A stretch of DNA of 64,000 bases from an uncultured Ulvibacter sp. (lineage in GTDB: Bacteria; Bacteroidota; Bacteroidia; Flavobacteriales; Flavobacteriaceae). The DNA lies in contig CAJXZB010000007.1 of NCBI GenBank assembly GCA_913063405.1, positions 1 to 64,000 on the forward strand. Direction: 5' to 3'. Shown piece by piece: positions 23,824 through 33,069 of this stretch; position 1 is the stretch's first letter, and each line of letters opens with the position of its first letter. Below the pieces are notes generated by a model. That model saw nothing but the letters and a program-made list of their open reading frames with translations, had not been told where the DNA came from and did not search any database. Both the position numbers and the translations under genes were made by a program.

Positions 23824-25896
23824 ATGGTTTCCAATTGCACTAACTTAATTTATAAGAAACCAGAAGTTGCTCTTGCTCTTGTTGTTATCTTATTTTTTTC
23901 ATTAGTTTCTTGCGAGTTCTTTACGAATACCAGAGACCCAGACCCTGAAATGGATCAATTGGTAGATTCCATAAGCCTACATCTGGAATATGTTAAGAAA
24001 GATGATTCTTCAAAAGAAGAAATACTAAGTCATCTTTCTGGGGCCTTTGAATTGACCAAAATTGTAAGTTCTGATACCATCAGAAAGAATAAGCTGAAAG
24101 AGATAAGGAAAAACTATTCTCGGTTAAACATTGATACGGCTTACATAAAAATTAATAATGAGATTCGACTTATTAATAATAAATTAAGTGATTCATCTGG
24201 AATGGCAGATTGGCATCTTAGTACAGGTTATTTTTATTGGCAGAAAGAACAAATGGACAGTGCTTTTAACCATTACTACAGAGCAGAACGGTTTTACGCA
24301 CAATTAGGAGATCGTCTTTCTGCGGGTAAGGCAATGCTAAGTATGGCGATTCTTCAGAAAAACGTAAGAGACTACATTGGATCGGAGACTAGTTCTATAA
24401 AGGCCCTGGAATATTTTGAAGCTACCAATTCTCTACGGTATTTGGCTTCAGCAAATAATAATTTAGGAATTATTCTAAAAGAAGTTGGTGATTACGATAA
24501 ATCACTCTATTATCATGTGAACGCTCGGGAGTATCGTGCAAGTTTGGATGATAACAAGTTTTTGGAAGTAGGGTCTTTAAATAATATTGGGACGGTTTAT
24601 ACTAAGAAAAAGGACTATAATAAGGCAATTTCCTATTACGATTTGGGGCTTTCAAGTGATAGTTTATTTGATAAAAAACCGAAAACCTATGCGAGACTCC
24701 TTGATAATCGGGCATACGCTCAATTCCTTTCGGGAGAGAAAGGAAATTTTCCAGAACTTTTTTTAAAACCCTTAGCGATTCGGGATAGTATTTCAGATAA
24801 TTCGGGAATTATAACAAATAGCCTTCACCTTGCAGAATATTACATCTCGAATGATTCTTTATTTAAGGCTCATAATTATGCAAAAGTGGCTTTAGATAGA
24901 GCAAAGCCATTAAAGAAGAACAGGGAGATTCTCAAGGCTTTGCAATTTTTAATTGAAACTTCAAATCAGGAAGAGGTGTTGTTCTATTCGAAGGCATATA
25001 TGCGAATTAGTGATAGTCTTCAAAGAAAAGATTGGGCCTATCAAAATCATTTTGCTAGAATTCGTTTTGAGACAGAGACTATTGAAATTGAGAACAGTAA
25101 GGTTACCAGACAAAATAAAAACCTCATTATTGTACTCTTGGTTTTAGTAGCTTCTTTTTTACTCGTTTACACTTTTATTCAACGTAAGCTAAGTATTAAG
25201 GAACTTCGCTTTAGACAATCCCAACAAGAGGCAAGCGAAGAGTTATATAATTTGATGCTGGCGCAGCAAGCAAAATTGGAGGAAGGAAAACAGCTAGAAA
25301 AGCAACGTATTTCTGAAGAACTACATGACGGGGTTTTAGGGAAACTTTTTGGAACCAGATTGAGCTTAGATAGTCTAAATCATAAAAAAGGTGATGAGGT
25401 GGTTGAGGCTAGATCTAAATATATAAATGAGTTGCAAAATATTGAAAATGAGATTAGACAGATTTCCCACGACCTTAATTCGGCGATTTTCACCCCAGAT
25501 GTGTTGTTCACCGAAGCAATAGAACAATTAGTCGAAAGTCAATCCTTACGAAGCGAAAAAAAATCTATAAAATGTCGATTTATCGATGATTACTTCATAA
25601 ATTGGGATGAAGTGCAAAATGATGTAAAAATTCACCTGTATAGAATTATTCAAGAATCACTTCAAAATATTCATAAACACGCCAGGGCCAATAATGTATT
25701 AATTAGTTTCTCTAAAGAAAAGAGCAAGGTTTTATTGAAAATTGAAGATGACGGAGTAGGAATGGCAATTGAGAAGGTGAAAAAAGGTATTGGTTTAAAG
25801 AATATCAAATCAAGAGTAAAGCAAATGAAGGGAAATCTCCGCGTGGAGAGTGTAAAAGGAAAAGGCACAATTATTTATGTAAAAGTAACCCCTTGA
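23824..25896 (+). CDS. TPR-containing sensor histidine kinase (HisKA_3/NarX type)
   Basis: The protein is about 690 aa from ATG 23824. A lipoprotein-like or membrane N-terminus (LALVVILFFSLVSCEF) leads into a helical tetratricopeptide region (about 120-400) that sits in the periplasm. One membrane helix follows (LIIVLLVLVASFLLVYTFI, near 440). The cytoplasmic kinase has the dimerisation motif QRISEELHDGVLGKLFG with the phospho-His, and an ATPase domain with NIHKHARANN, DDGVGM and GIGLKNIKSR. This class pairs with LuxR/NarL-type regulators, and two such genes follow directly. The TPR region probably senses an envelope protein or peptide. Confidence 0.9.
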   Translation: MVSNCTNLIYKKPEVALALVVILFFSLVSCEFFTNTRDPDPEMDQLVDSISLHLEYVKKDDSSKEEILSHLSGAFELTKIVSSDTIRKNKLKEIRKNYSRLNIDTAYIKINNEIRLINNKLSDSSGMADWHLSTGYFYWQKEQMDSAFNHYYRAERFYAQLGDRLSAGKAMLSMAILQKNVRDYIGSETSSIKALEYFEATNSLRYLASANNNLGIILKEVGDYDKSLYYHVNAREYRASLDDNKFLEVGSLNNIGTVYTKKKDYNKAISYYDLGLSSDSLFDKKPKTYARLLDNRAYAQFLSGEKGNFPELFLKPLAIRDSISDNSGIITNSLHLAEYYISNDSLFKAHNYAKVALDRAKPLKKNREILKALQFLIETSNQEEVLFYSKAYMRISDSLQRKDWAYQNHFARIRFETETIEIENSKVTRQNKNLIIVLLVLVASFLLVYTFIQRKLSIKELRFRQSQQEASEELYNLMLAQQAKLEEGKQLEKQRISEELHDGVLGKLFGTRLSLDSLNHKKGDEVVEARSKYINELQNIENEIRQISHDLNSAIFTPDVLFTEAIEQLVESQSLRSEKKSIKCRFIDDYFINWDEVQNDVKIHLYRIIQESLQNIHKHARANNVLISFSKEKSKVLLKIEDDGVGMAIEKVKKGIGLKNIKSRVKQMKGNLRVESVKGKGTIIYVKVTP

Positions 25897-25987
25897 TTTT
25901 CGTTTAAAATAGACTTGATAGGCGGCTATAATTCTTCCTTTGCAGAACTTTCTTACCAGGCTTAATGTTGAATTAATAATTTTTAAA

Positions 25988-26659
25988 ATGAAAAGCAAGT
26001 TGAATGTTTTAATAGTTGATGATCATCCATTGATCGTTGAAGGTTATAGAAACACTTTAACCGATAGCTATGGAAGTTCAGAGGACTTTGCGATTGACGT
26101 TGCTTTTAACTGTGATGAGGCCTCGTTATTGGTCGAAAAAACTAAAGGAGTTCGGTCTTATAATGTTGCACTTATAGATATCAACTTGCCACCTTCAAAA
26201 GATGGTAAAATTACTTCAGGGGAGGATATTGCTCAGATTTTTCGGGAACGTCATCCTGCAGGAAAAATAATAATATTAACAATGCACAAGGAGGATAACA
26301 GAATCCATGGGATTCTTCAAAATATAAACCCAGAAGGATTTCTTATTAAAAGTGATTTATCTTCCCGCGAGTTGCTTCGGGCATTCGAGGATGTGATGGA
26401 CGGCAAAACCTATTATAGTTCGACAGTAAATAATCATTTCAGAAAGATGATTGCCAATAACTTCGCTCTAGATCAAAAGAACCTTAAAATCTTGTATCAT
26501 TTGTCAAGAGGAATCCAGACAAAAAATTTGGGTAAATATATTAACTTATCCCTAAGCGCTATTGAAAAACGCAAGAATCATATAAAAGAGCTGTTCGAAA
26601 TAAAAGCGGCAAATGATGAAACCCTTATTCAGGAAGCCCGAAAGCGAGGCTTCGTATAA
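25988..26659 (+). CDS. LuxR/NarL-type response regulator, copy 1
   Basis: The protein is about 223 aa from ATG 25988; the frame upstream lacks family features. The receiver (1-130) has VDDHP near the N-terminus, the acceptor Asp in ALIDINLPPS, and ILTMHKE and FLIKSDLS as switch and Lys regions. The C-terminal part (170-223) is a LuxR-like helix-turn-helix (KNLGKYINLSLSAIEKRKNHIKELF). It lies 91 bp after the kinase and is its likely partner. It is closely similar to the next gene over its whole length, which marks a duplication. Confidence 0.9.
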   Translation: MKSKLNVLIVDDHPLIVEGYRNTLTDSYGSSEDFAIDVAFNCDEASLLVEKTKGVRSYNVALIDINLPPSKDGKITSGEDIAQIFRERHPAGKIIILTMHKEDNRIHGILQNINPEGFLIKSDLSSRELLRAFEDVMDGKTYYSSTVNNHFRKMIANNFALDQKNLKILYHLSRGIQTKNLGKYINLSLSAIEKRKNHIKELFEIKAANDETLIQEARKRGFV

Positions 26660-26819
26660 AGATAGATTTTCTTAATGGGTCATCGATTTAAAAATACGGT
26701 TAAACCGTATTTTTTTTGTGCCTTACTTGCCAAATTTATTGATTCTTTCTGAATAAGTTTGAGGTGGAATTAATGCTATGCAATCAATAAAGTACAACTG
26801 TTTTCAACAATTTTTTTAA

Positions 26820-27491
26820 ATGAATAACAAGCTAAACGTTTTGATGGTGGACGATCACCCTATGATAATTGAGGGGTATAAAAATGCCATATTGAAAAAC
26901 TATCAGGGTCCTGAAGTATTTCATATAGATATAGCTTCTAATTGTAACGAAGCACTTAAGGCTCTTAATAAGAATATAAGAGTAAGTCCATACGATTTAG
27001 CATTAATCGATATTCAATTACCTCCATCTGAAGATGGTTCAATTACATCTGGAGAAGGTCTCGCTAAAAAGGTTAGAGAACTCTACCCTAGAGCAAAGAT
27101 AATTGTGTTGACTATGCATAATGAGAACAGTAGAATACACAATATCTTGCAGAGCATAGACCCTGAAGGGTTTCTTATTAAAAGTGATTTGTCTTCCAAT
27201 GAGTTACTAAGAGCGTTTACCGATGTGATTTCGGGAAAGATATATTATAGTGCGACGGTGAATAATCATTTCAGAAAAATGATGGCCAACAACTTCACAC
27301 TTGATCAAAAAAACTTACAAATACTACATCATCTCTCCCGAGGAATTAGAACCAAAAACTTACCTAATTATATAAGTTTGTCTTTAAGCGCTATTGAGAA
27401 GCGAAAAAATCATATTAAAGAACTCTTCGATATGAAAATGGCCAATGATGAAATGTTAATAGAAGAAGCTAGAAAGAGGGGTTTTATTTAG
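26820..27491 (+). CDS. LuxR/NarL-type response regulator, copy 2
   Basis: The protein has 223 aa and is collinear with the previous regulator. It has the same VDDHP, acceptor Asp (ALIDIQLPPS), TMHNEN and IKSDLSSNELLRAF motifs. The C-terminal helix-turn-helix (KNLPNYISLSLSAIEKRKNHIKELF) is almost identical, so the two may bind the same or overlapping sites. The spacer of 160 bp could hold its own promoter. A strong terminator follows. One kinase with two near-identical regulators could form a branched or dosage-tuned system. Confidence 0.9.
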   Translation: MNNKLNVLMVDDHPMIIEGYKNAILKNYQGPEVFHIDIASNCNEALKALNKNIRVSPYDLALIDIQLPPSEDGSITSGEGLAKKVRELYPRAKIIVLTMHNENSRIHNILQSIDPEGFLIKSDLSSNELLRAFTDVISGKIYYSATVNNHFRKMMANNFTLDQKNLQILHHLSRGIRTKNLPNYISLSLSAIEKRKNHIKELFDMKMANDEMLIEEARKRGFI

Positions 27492-27512
27492 AATGATCTC
27501 TAAATGGTATTT

Positions 27513-27544
27513 AAAAGCCCACTCAATTTGTTGAGTGGGCTTTT
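27513..27544. terminator. Strong rho-independent terminator
   Basis: AAAAGCCCACTCAA pairs perfectly over 14 bp with TTGAGTGGGCTTTT around a TTTG loop. It lies between the convergent regulator and repeat-lipoprotein genes and has A/T tracts on both sides, so it can serve both strands. Confidence 0.9.
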
Positions 27545-27565
27545 TCTAGTTTACGAAAGCAGTGT

Positions 27566-27895
27566 CTAATTCTCTACAGCTTCTTTCACTTTTTCTCCAG
27601 CGTCTTTTAATGCGTCGCCAGTAGCTTCAACAGCGTCTCCTGCTTTTTCAGCGGCATCACCTGCAGCTTCTTTCACAGCATCTCCTGCATTTTCTAATGC
27701 ATCACCAGCACTCTCAACCGCACCTCCAGCGCTTTCGGCAGCATCTTTAACTACATTTCCAGCAGTTTCGGCAGCATCTTGTGCTTGCTCTACTGCACTA
27801 TCGGCAGCATCTTGTGCTTTGTCTACGGTTTCTCTACATGAGTAAACAGATGCGATCAAACATAGGCAAGCAAATGATAGAATTAATTTTTTCAT
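27566..27895 (-). CDS. Ala-rich repeat lipoprotein (LEA/YtxH-like)
   Basis: The protein has 109 aa. The N-terminus is a lipoprotein signal (SFACLCLIASVYSCRE) with the Cys at 20. The rest is a run of degenerate 11-residue repeats (AxxAxDAVExA, such as KAGDAVEATGDALKDAGEK). This forms a long amphipathic helix like those of LEA-type or apolipoprotein-like stress proteins. It probably coats or stabilises the membrane face. It is a single-gene unit that shares the bidirectional terminator with the regulator gene. Confidence 0.75.
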   Translation of the reverse strand: MKKLILSFACLCLIASVYSCRETVDKAQDAADSAVEQAQDAAETAGNVVKDAAESAGGAVESAGDALENAGDAVKEAAGDAAEKAGDAVEATGDALKDAGEKVKEAVEN

Positions 27896-28043
27896 CGTTG
27901 ATATAAATTAGTGATTAATATGTGGTAAAAGTACTTCTTTTTCTTGAGAGTTTCTTTTGAGTCATTAATGTATACTCATTGTCCAGCCATTTCTCGGTTT
28001 TATTAGATGACTTTGCTTAAAAATGGAAAAAATCCACATACAG

Positions 28044-28074
28044 TTGGAAATATTCCAATAATTATGTAAATTTG
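28044..28074 (+). promoter_or_regulatory. Promoter with overlapping palindrome for the HTH-S24 gene
   Basis: TTG (28044-28046), a 20-bp spacer and TAAATTTG (28067-28074) match the Bacteroidota -33/-7 promoter. The ATG at 28078 lies 3 bases after the box, so the mRNA should be leaderless. A palindrome (TTGGAA-ATA-TTCCAA, 28044-28058) overlaps the -33 element and is a candidate autoregulatory operator. Confidence 0.7.
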
Positions 28075-28077
28075 GGA

Positions 28078-28848
28078 ATGGACAAAGATCTTTCTATCGA
28101 AGCGAGGCGCTTTAAAAAAATACGAGAAGAGTCTCATCACACCCAACAATCCTTTGCAGAAATTATTGGTATTAATGGAAGTACTGCAGATATTGAACGT
28201 GGTAAAACAAAACTTTCTGGTAAGGTAGTAATGGAATTATTGCGACAATTTGATATTAATCCGTTATGGTTGTTCGGAAAAAGTTTTGTGCAACACGTAA
28301 ATATAAATGGGGGGGATGTAAGTCCTAAGGTAATTAGTGTGGACAAAGATGAAAACGATACTATACTGCTTGTAAACCAGAAGGCAGCTGCCGGGTACCC
28401 ACATAATATCCAGGACGTTGAATGGTATGAGACGCTTCCTGCATTCAATATTCCACTTCCGCAATACAGAAATGCTACGTATCGTGGCTTTCAAGTTGAA
28501 GGAGATAGCATGTTGCCAAATATTCGTCCTAATGAATGGGTTCTTGGAAAGGCCGTGCCTAGTATTTCTGAAGCCAGTGATAGTAAAATTTACATTGTTG
28601 TTCTTAATGATTCTGTCCTTGTTAAGAAATTACAGAAAATTCCAAATGCTCCGGAGAAGGTCCGACTGGTTTCACTTAATGAACATTATCTTCCCATTGC
28701 CATTGAGATTAAAGATATACAAGAACTTTGGCTGGTAAATAGTAAACTCACTTTCGGTATTGATGAGCCTTCAGAAAGTGGTTTGCTAAGACAGCTACAG
28801 CAATCGATGGATGAACTTAAGGGACAGATTAATAACCTTCGACATTAA
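28078..28848 (+). CDS. HTH-peptidase S24 (LexA/CI-like) transcriptional regulator
   Basis: The protein is about 256 aa. An XRE-type helix-turn-helix occupies residues 10-65 (HTQQSFAEIIGINGSTADIERGKTKLSG). The S24 fold follows with the AAAGYP segment (a possible self-cleavage region), Ser144 in EGDSMLP and a catalytic Lys at 183 or 184 in VLVKKL. It could be a CI/LexA-like repressor that self-cleaves on stress, or a non-cleaving relative. The classic Ala-Gly cleavage dipeptide may be the AG in AAAGYP. The gene has a leaderless-type promoter and abuts the DUF2461 gene with no spacer. Confidence 0.88.
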   Translation: MDKDLSIEARRFKKIREESHHTQQSFAEIIGINGSTADIERGKTKLSGKVVMELLRQFDINPLWLFGKSFVQHVNINGGDVSPKVISVDKDENDTILLVNQKAAAGYPHNIQDVEWYETLPAFNIPLPQYRNATYRGFQVEGDSMLPNIRPNEWVLGKAVPSISEASDSKIYIVVLNDSVLVKKLQKIPNAPEKVRLVSLNEHYLPIAIEIKDIQELWLVNSKLTFGIDEPSESGLLRQLQQSMDELKGQINNLRH

Positions 28849-29502
28849 ATGAGTTTTGATAATCTATTCAAATTTTTAAGGACTCTTCAGAAAAACAACA
28901 ATAAAAAATGGATGGATGCAAACCGAAAGGAATACCATCATATTCGAGACTTCTATATTGATTGGTTAGAGAATATGAATGATCAATTAGCCGCGATTGA
29001 TGATGAGTATTTTGACACTCCTGGAAAAAAAGCAATTAATAGAATAAATAATAATCTTCTCTATCATCCTAACAAGCCTATTTATAAAGATCACTTTGGA
29101 GCGGGTTTAGACCAGCGAAGTAAACAAGGAGATTTTTATATTGAATTGGGGGTTGAAGGTTGCTATATAGGCGGTGGTTATTGGCATCCTTCATCGAAAA
29201 TATTAAAAAGTATTCGAGAGGCAATTGATTATGACGGCCAAACTTTGAAGAGCATCGTAAGAAAAAAAAGCTTTAAAAGTATGTTTGGTGAACTAGTCCA
29301 AGACGAACCACTAAAAACAGCTCCTAAAGGGTATTTACAAGAACACGAACATATCGATTTATTGAGGAGAAAATCGTTTGCTGCCGTTTGTTCAATTTCA
29401 GAGGAAGAAGTGAAAAGTAAAGGATTTGATAAAAAGGTAATTGAAATTTACAAGGAGCTCATGCCATTTAGAAGGTATTTAAATAATGCCGTCACTGTGT
29501 AG
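28849..29502 (+). CDS. DUF2461 family protein
   Basis: The protein has 217 aa and shows the family signature: an N-terminal FLRTLQKNNNKKWMDANRKEY, then NRINNNLLYHPNKPIYKDHFGAGL and GGYWHPSSKILKSIREAID. These match the DUF2461 (TIGR02453) proteins, soluble cytoplasmic proteins of unknown function common in Bacteroidota. The start codon directly follows the stop of the S24 regulator, so expression is coupled. The 3' end overlaps the convergent Kdo transferase gene by 24 bp. Confidence 0.85.
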   Translation: MSFDNLFKFLRTLQKNNNKKWMDANRKEYHHIRDFYIDWLENMNDQLAAIDDEYFDTPGKKAINRINNNLLYHPNKPIYKDHFGAGLDQRSKQGDFYIELGVEGCYIGGGYWHPSSKILKSIREAIDYDGQTLKSIVRKKSFKSMFGELVQDEPLKTAPKGYLQEHEHIDLLRRKSFAAVCSISEEEVKSKGFDKKVIEIYKELMPFRRYLNNAVTV

Positions 29503-30732
29503 TTTTGAAACGTAGTCCATAATTTTTTTGGTTGCTCCCGTATTACTATTTATATAGTGTCCCGCGATCATTCCAGTTTTATTTCTGAAAGACCTATCCT
29601 CTACCAGTTTATTCAAAGTTCTCGAACATTCCGAAGCGTTTGAGATCGGAAATAGACCCGCCAGGCGTTCCAGTCTCTTGGCTTCTGGGAAATCATCAAA
29701 GTTCTTACCAATTATAATTGGCACTCCAAAAGTTGCAGGTTCAAGGATATTGTGGAGGCCAGTTGTGCCCATTGCACCGCCCACATATGCAATATCAGCA
29801 TAGCTATAAACTTTTGTTAGCAGTCCAATTGTGTCTAAGATTAAAACTGAATATTCCTTTAAATTTTTGTCTTTTTCTTCGGAATACAGCACAGTACGTT
29901 TGGTTATTTTTTTTCTGAAAGATTCAATTTTCGAAGAGTCGATTTTGTGAGGGGCAATTACAAATTTTACATTTTCCGGAGCAGAATTTATATAATCTAA
30001 TAGCACTAGGTCATCTTCTTGCCAAGTACTCCCACAGACAATGCAAAGGGAGTCGCTCTTAAAATTTTTCATAAATGCCAGTGCATTATCCATTTCAATT
30101 TGGTGAGATACCCTATCAAACCTTGTATCTCCATTTATACTACTATTTTTCAAAAGAATTTTCTCAAGGCATTCTTTCGACGACAGATCTTGAACAAAAA
30201 AGTGATCGAAGGATTTAAGGACTTTTCGCATAAAACCACCATAGGGTTTAAAAAAGACTTGATCAGGTCTAAATAAACCCGAAACGAGAAGCGTAGGAAT
30301 ATTGCGACTTTTGAGTTCCAAAAGGTAATTAGGCCAAAACTCATATTTAACAAAAAAAACAAGCGATGGATGTATCTGGGTTACAAGTCTTTTAGCATTG
30401 CTTCGGGTGTCTAACGGAAGATAAATCGTGGTATCTGCCAAAGATGTTTTTTTCTTCACCTCGTAGCCAGAAGGTGAAAAAAAAGAAACTACTATTTTAT
30501 AATTAGGTAGGAACTCTCTTACCGCTTCTATAATGGGGACACCTTGCTCAAATTCACCTAAAGATGCACAATGAAACCAAATGGTTTTATCTGTGGTTTG
30601 AATCTTAACATTGAGAATGTCGAAAACATCTTTTCTGCCATCCACGAACAACTTCAGTTTTTTACTAAAAAAATGGGCGATCCATATGTGAAAGGCCGCA
30701 ATTTGAACAAAAAAACTATAGAGTACCCGCAT
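29479..30732 (-). CDS. waaA: 3-deoxy-D-manno-octulosonic acid (Kdo) transferase
   Basis: The protein has 417 aa with an N-terminal membrane-associated segment. It is a GT-B glycosyltransferase. The N-domain has WFHCASLGEFEQGVPIIEAV with the conserved catalytic Glu. The C-domain has AYVGGAMGTTGLHNILEPATFGVPIIIG, the CMP-Kdo binding signature. It adds Kdo to the lipid A precursor at the inner face of the inner membrane, an essential step in LPS core synthesis. The length fits the family. Sugar-metabolism genes (DegT aminotransferase, galE) lie divergently next to it. Confidence 0.93.
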   Translation of the reverse strand: MRVLYSFFVQIAAFHIWIAHFFSKKLKLFVDGRKDVFDILNVKIQTTDKTIWFHCASLGEFEQGVPIIEAVREFLPNYKIVVSFFSPSGYEVKKKTSLADTTIYLPLDTRSNAKRLVTQIHPSLVFFVKYEFWPNYLLELKSRNIPTLLVSGLFRPDQVFFKPYGGFMRKVLKSFDHFFVQDLSSKECLEKILLKNSSINGDTRFDRVSHQIEMDNALAFMKNFKSDSLCIVCGSTWQEDDLVLLDYINSAPENVKFVIAPHKIDSSKIESFRKKITKRTVLYSEEKDKNLKEYSVLILDTIGLLTKVYSYADIAYVGGAMGTTGLHNILEPATFGVPIIIGKNFDDFPEAKRLERLAGLFPISNASECSRTLNKLVEDRSFRNKTGMIAGHYINSNTGATKKIMDYVSKLHSDGII

Positions 30733-30792
30733 GAATTGAATGTGTAACGCTAAAATACGCTTCTTTGATTAATTACATTGCCTGGCGATTTC

Positions 30793-30800
30793 TATTTTTG
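30793..30800 (+). promoter_or_regulatory. -7 box TATTTTTG before the DegT aminotransferase gene
   Basis: TATTTTTG matches TAnnTTTG and lies 43 bases upstream of ATG 30844. No -33 TTG is found at the ideal spacing. Confidence 0.4.
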
Positions 30801-30843
30801 TAATTTTACGAGGATTTTAGTTAAGAATTTTTTCAGAAAATAT

Positions 30844-32001
30844 ATGAGAAAAATACAAATGGTAGACCTTAAGGGTCAATATCATGGTATAAAGGAGAGA
30901 GTTGATGCTTCCATTAGTGAGGTTATTGAAAATACGGCATTTATAAATGGACCCGAGGTGCATCAGTTCCAAAAAGAGTTGGAAGACTATTTAGAAGTAA
31001 AGCATGTGATACCTTGTGCTAATGGTACAGACGCGCTGCAAATTGCAATGATGGGATTAGGACTCAAGCCTGGAGATGAAGTGATAACCGCAGATTTTAC
31101 TTTTGCTGCCACTGTTGAAGTAATTGCCTTATTGCAATTAACACCTGTGTTGGTGGATGTAGATCCTGTCAATTTTAATATTGATATTGGAGCTATTAAA
31201 AAAGCAATAACTCCAAGAACCAAAGCTATTGTGCCAGTTCATTTATTTGGATTGACGGCTAATATGGATGCAGTTATGGAGATTGCTGAGCAACACAATC
31301 TATTTGTTATTGAAGATAATGCGCAAGGAATTGGAGCGGATTATAAATCGAAAAACGGAAGCACAAAGAAAAGTGGAACTATTGGGCATGTAGCCTCAAC
31401 GTCTTTCTTTCCATCAAAAAATTTAGGGTGCTACGGTGACGGTGGTGCAATTTTTACCAATGATGACGACCTAGCTCATACTATTCGAGGAATTGTAAAT
31501 CACGGAATGTATGTGCGTTATCATCACGATGTAGTGGGTGTGAACTCACGTTTAGATTCGATTCAGGCAGCAGTCCTTCGTGCAAAACTTCCAAACCTTG
31601 ATGTCTATAACACAGCGCGTAGAAATACAGCTAGAAAATATAATGAAGCTTTTTCAGAAATTGAAAATATCATTACTCCAACTGCCGATTGTGATAGTCC
31701 AAAAGGTATTTGTGATAACTGCAATTGTCATGTGTTTCATCAGTATACTTTGCGCATTGTGAATTCGGACAGAGACGCACTTGTACAACATTTGAATGAG
31801 AACAACATTCCGTGCGGTGTTTATTATCCAATTCCATTACATAGCCAGAAGGCATATAGAGATGATCGATATAATGAAGCAGATTTTCCTATTACAAATC
31901 AATTGGTAAAAGAAGTTATTTCGCTTCCTATGCATACGGAACTTGATAATGAACAGATAGATTTTATAACTAGAACGGTGATAAATTTTGTCAATAAATA
32001 G
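30844..32001 (+). CDS. DegT/DnrJ/EryC1/StrS-family aminotransferase
   Basis: The protein is about 385 aa from ATG 30844 (MRKIQMVDLKGQY). The frame upstream to 30778 covers the promoter box. It is a PLP-dependent sugar aminotransferase with CANGTDALQIAM near 50, the cofactor Asp region EDNAQGIGADY and the Schiff-base Lys in FFPSKNLGCYGDGG. It is likely to aminate a UDP- or dTDP-keto-sugar for LPS or glycan. An unusual Cys cluster (C283, C290, C293, C295 with His296) lies before HQYTLRI. It precedes galE with a 39-bp spacer, so the two may be co-transcribed. Confidence 0.9.
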   Translation: MRKIQMVDLKGQYHGIKERVDASISEVIENTAFINGPEVHQFQKELEDYLEVKHVIPCANGTDALQIAMMGLGLKPGDEVITADFTFAATVEVIALLQLTPVLVDVDPVNFNIDIGAIKKAITPRTKAIVPVHLFGLTANMDAVMEIAEQHNLFVIEDNAQGIGADYKSKNGSTKKSGTIGHVASTSFFPSKNLGCYGDGGAIFTNDDDLAHTIRGIVNHGMYVRYHHDVVGVNSRLDSIQAAVLRAKLPNLDVYNTARRNTARKYNEAFSEIENIITPTADCDSPKGICDNCNCHVFHQYTLRIVNSDRDALVQHLNENNIPCGVYYPIPLHSQKAYRDDRYNEADFPITNQLVKEVISLPMHTELDNEQIDFITRTVINFVNK

Positions 32002-32040
32002 TAGTTTAAATTAAAACAACCCACATTCGTGGGGTTAACT

Positions 32041-33060
32041 ATGAAGAAAATTCTTGTAACCGGTGGTTTGGGATATATTGGTTCTCATACTGTGGTTGAG
32101 CTGCAAAACACTGGATTTGAAGTTGTGATTGTTGATAACCTTTCCAACTCTTCGTTGGATGTCTTAACAGGAATTATGGCTATAACTGGAGTTAAGCCAA
32201 CCTTCGAAGAACTTGATCTCAGGGTAAAAGAAGATGTTTCTAATTTTTTTAATAGACATAGCGATATTGACGGAATTATTCATTTCGCGGCGAGCAAGGC
32301 GGTTGGTGAAAGTGTGGAGAAGCCGTTATTGTACTATGAGAATAATATAGGGACCCTTGTTTATTTGCTTCAGGAATGTGAGAGATACGGAATTCATAAT
32401 TTTATTTTTAGTTCGTCTTGTACGGTTTATGGCGAACCAGATAGCCTACCAATCTCTGAAGATGCACCAATTAAAATGGCCAACTCTCCTTATGGGAATA
32501 CCAAGCAAATTAGTGAGGAGATTATTTTGGATACCTGTACTGTTTCAGAGATCAAGTCCATTGCCTTGCGTTATTTTAATCCAATAGGCGCACATGAAAG
32601 CTCTGAAATAGGAGAATTGCCTATTGGCACCCCACAAAATTTGGTGCCTTTTATTACTCAGACAGCTGCGGGAATAAGAGAACAATTATCAGTTTTTGGA
32701 AACGACTACCCTACTCCAGATGGAAGTTGTATCCGCGATTATATTCATGTGGTTGATTTGGCAAAGGCTCATTTAATGGCGCTGCAGCGCTTACTATCAG
32801 ACAAGAACACAACAGATTTTGAAGTTTTCAATTTAGGAACGGGCAAGGGAAGTTCCGTCTTAGAGGTTGTGAATGCCTTTGAGAAGGTCACTGGGCAGAA
32901 ATTAAATTTTAAGATTGTTGATAAGCGTCCTGGAGACGTGATTTCGGTCTTTGCAGATACGACTAAGGCCAACGAAGTGTTGGGCTGGAAAACCGAAAGA
33001 ACGATGGAAGATGCTTTGGATTCTGCTTGGAGATGGGAACAGAAGGTTAGAAACATATAA
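32041..33060 (+). CDS. galE: UDP-glucose 4-epimerase
   Basis: The protein is about 339 aa from ATG 32041. This extended short-chain dehydrogenase has the NAD-binding GGLGYIGSHT at the N-terminus, SSSCTVYG and the catalytic YGNTK (YxxxK). FNPIGAHESSEIGELPIG and SCIRDYIHVVDLAKAH are typical of GalE. It interconverts UDP-glucose and UDP-galactose for surface polysaccharide. A small stem (AACCCAC with GTGGGGTT) occurs just before the start and could affect translation. The secreted amidohydrolase follows after 9 bp. Confidence 0.93.
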   Translation: MKKILVTGGLGYIGSHTVVELQNTGFEVVIVDNLSNSSLDVLTGIMAITGVKPTFEELDLRVKEDVSNFFNRHSDIDGIIHFAASKAVGESVEKPLLYYENNIGTLVYLLQECERYGIHNFIFSSSCTVYGEPDSLPISEDAPIKMANSPYGNTKQISEEIILDTCTVSEIKSIALRYFNPIGAHESSEIGELPIGTPQNLVPFITQTAAGIREQLSVFGNDYPTPDGSCIRDYIHVVDLAKAHLMALQRLLSDKNTTDFEVFNLGTGKGSSVLEVVNAFEKVTGQKLNFKIVDKRPGDVISVFADTTKANEVLGWKTERTMEDALDSAWRWEQKVRNI

Positions 33061-33069
33061 ATTTTTAGT

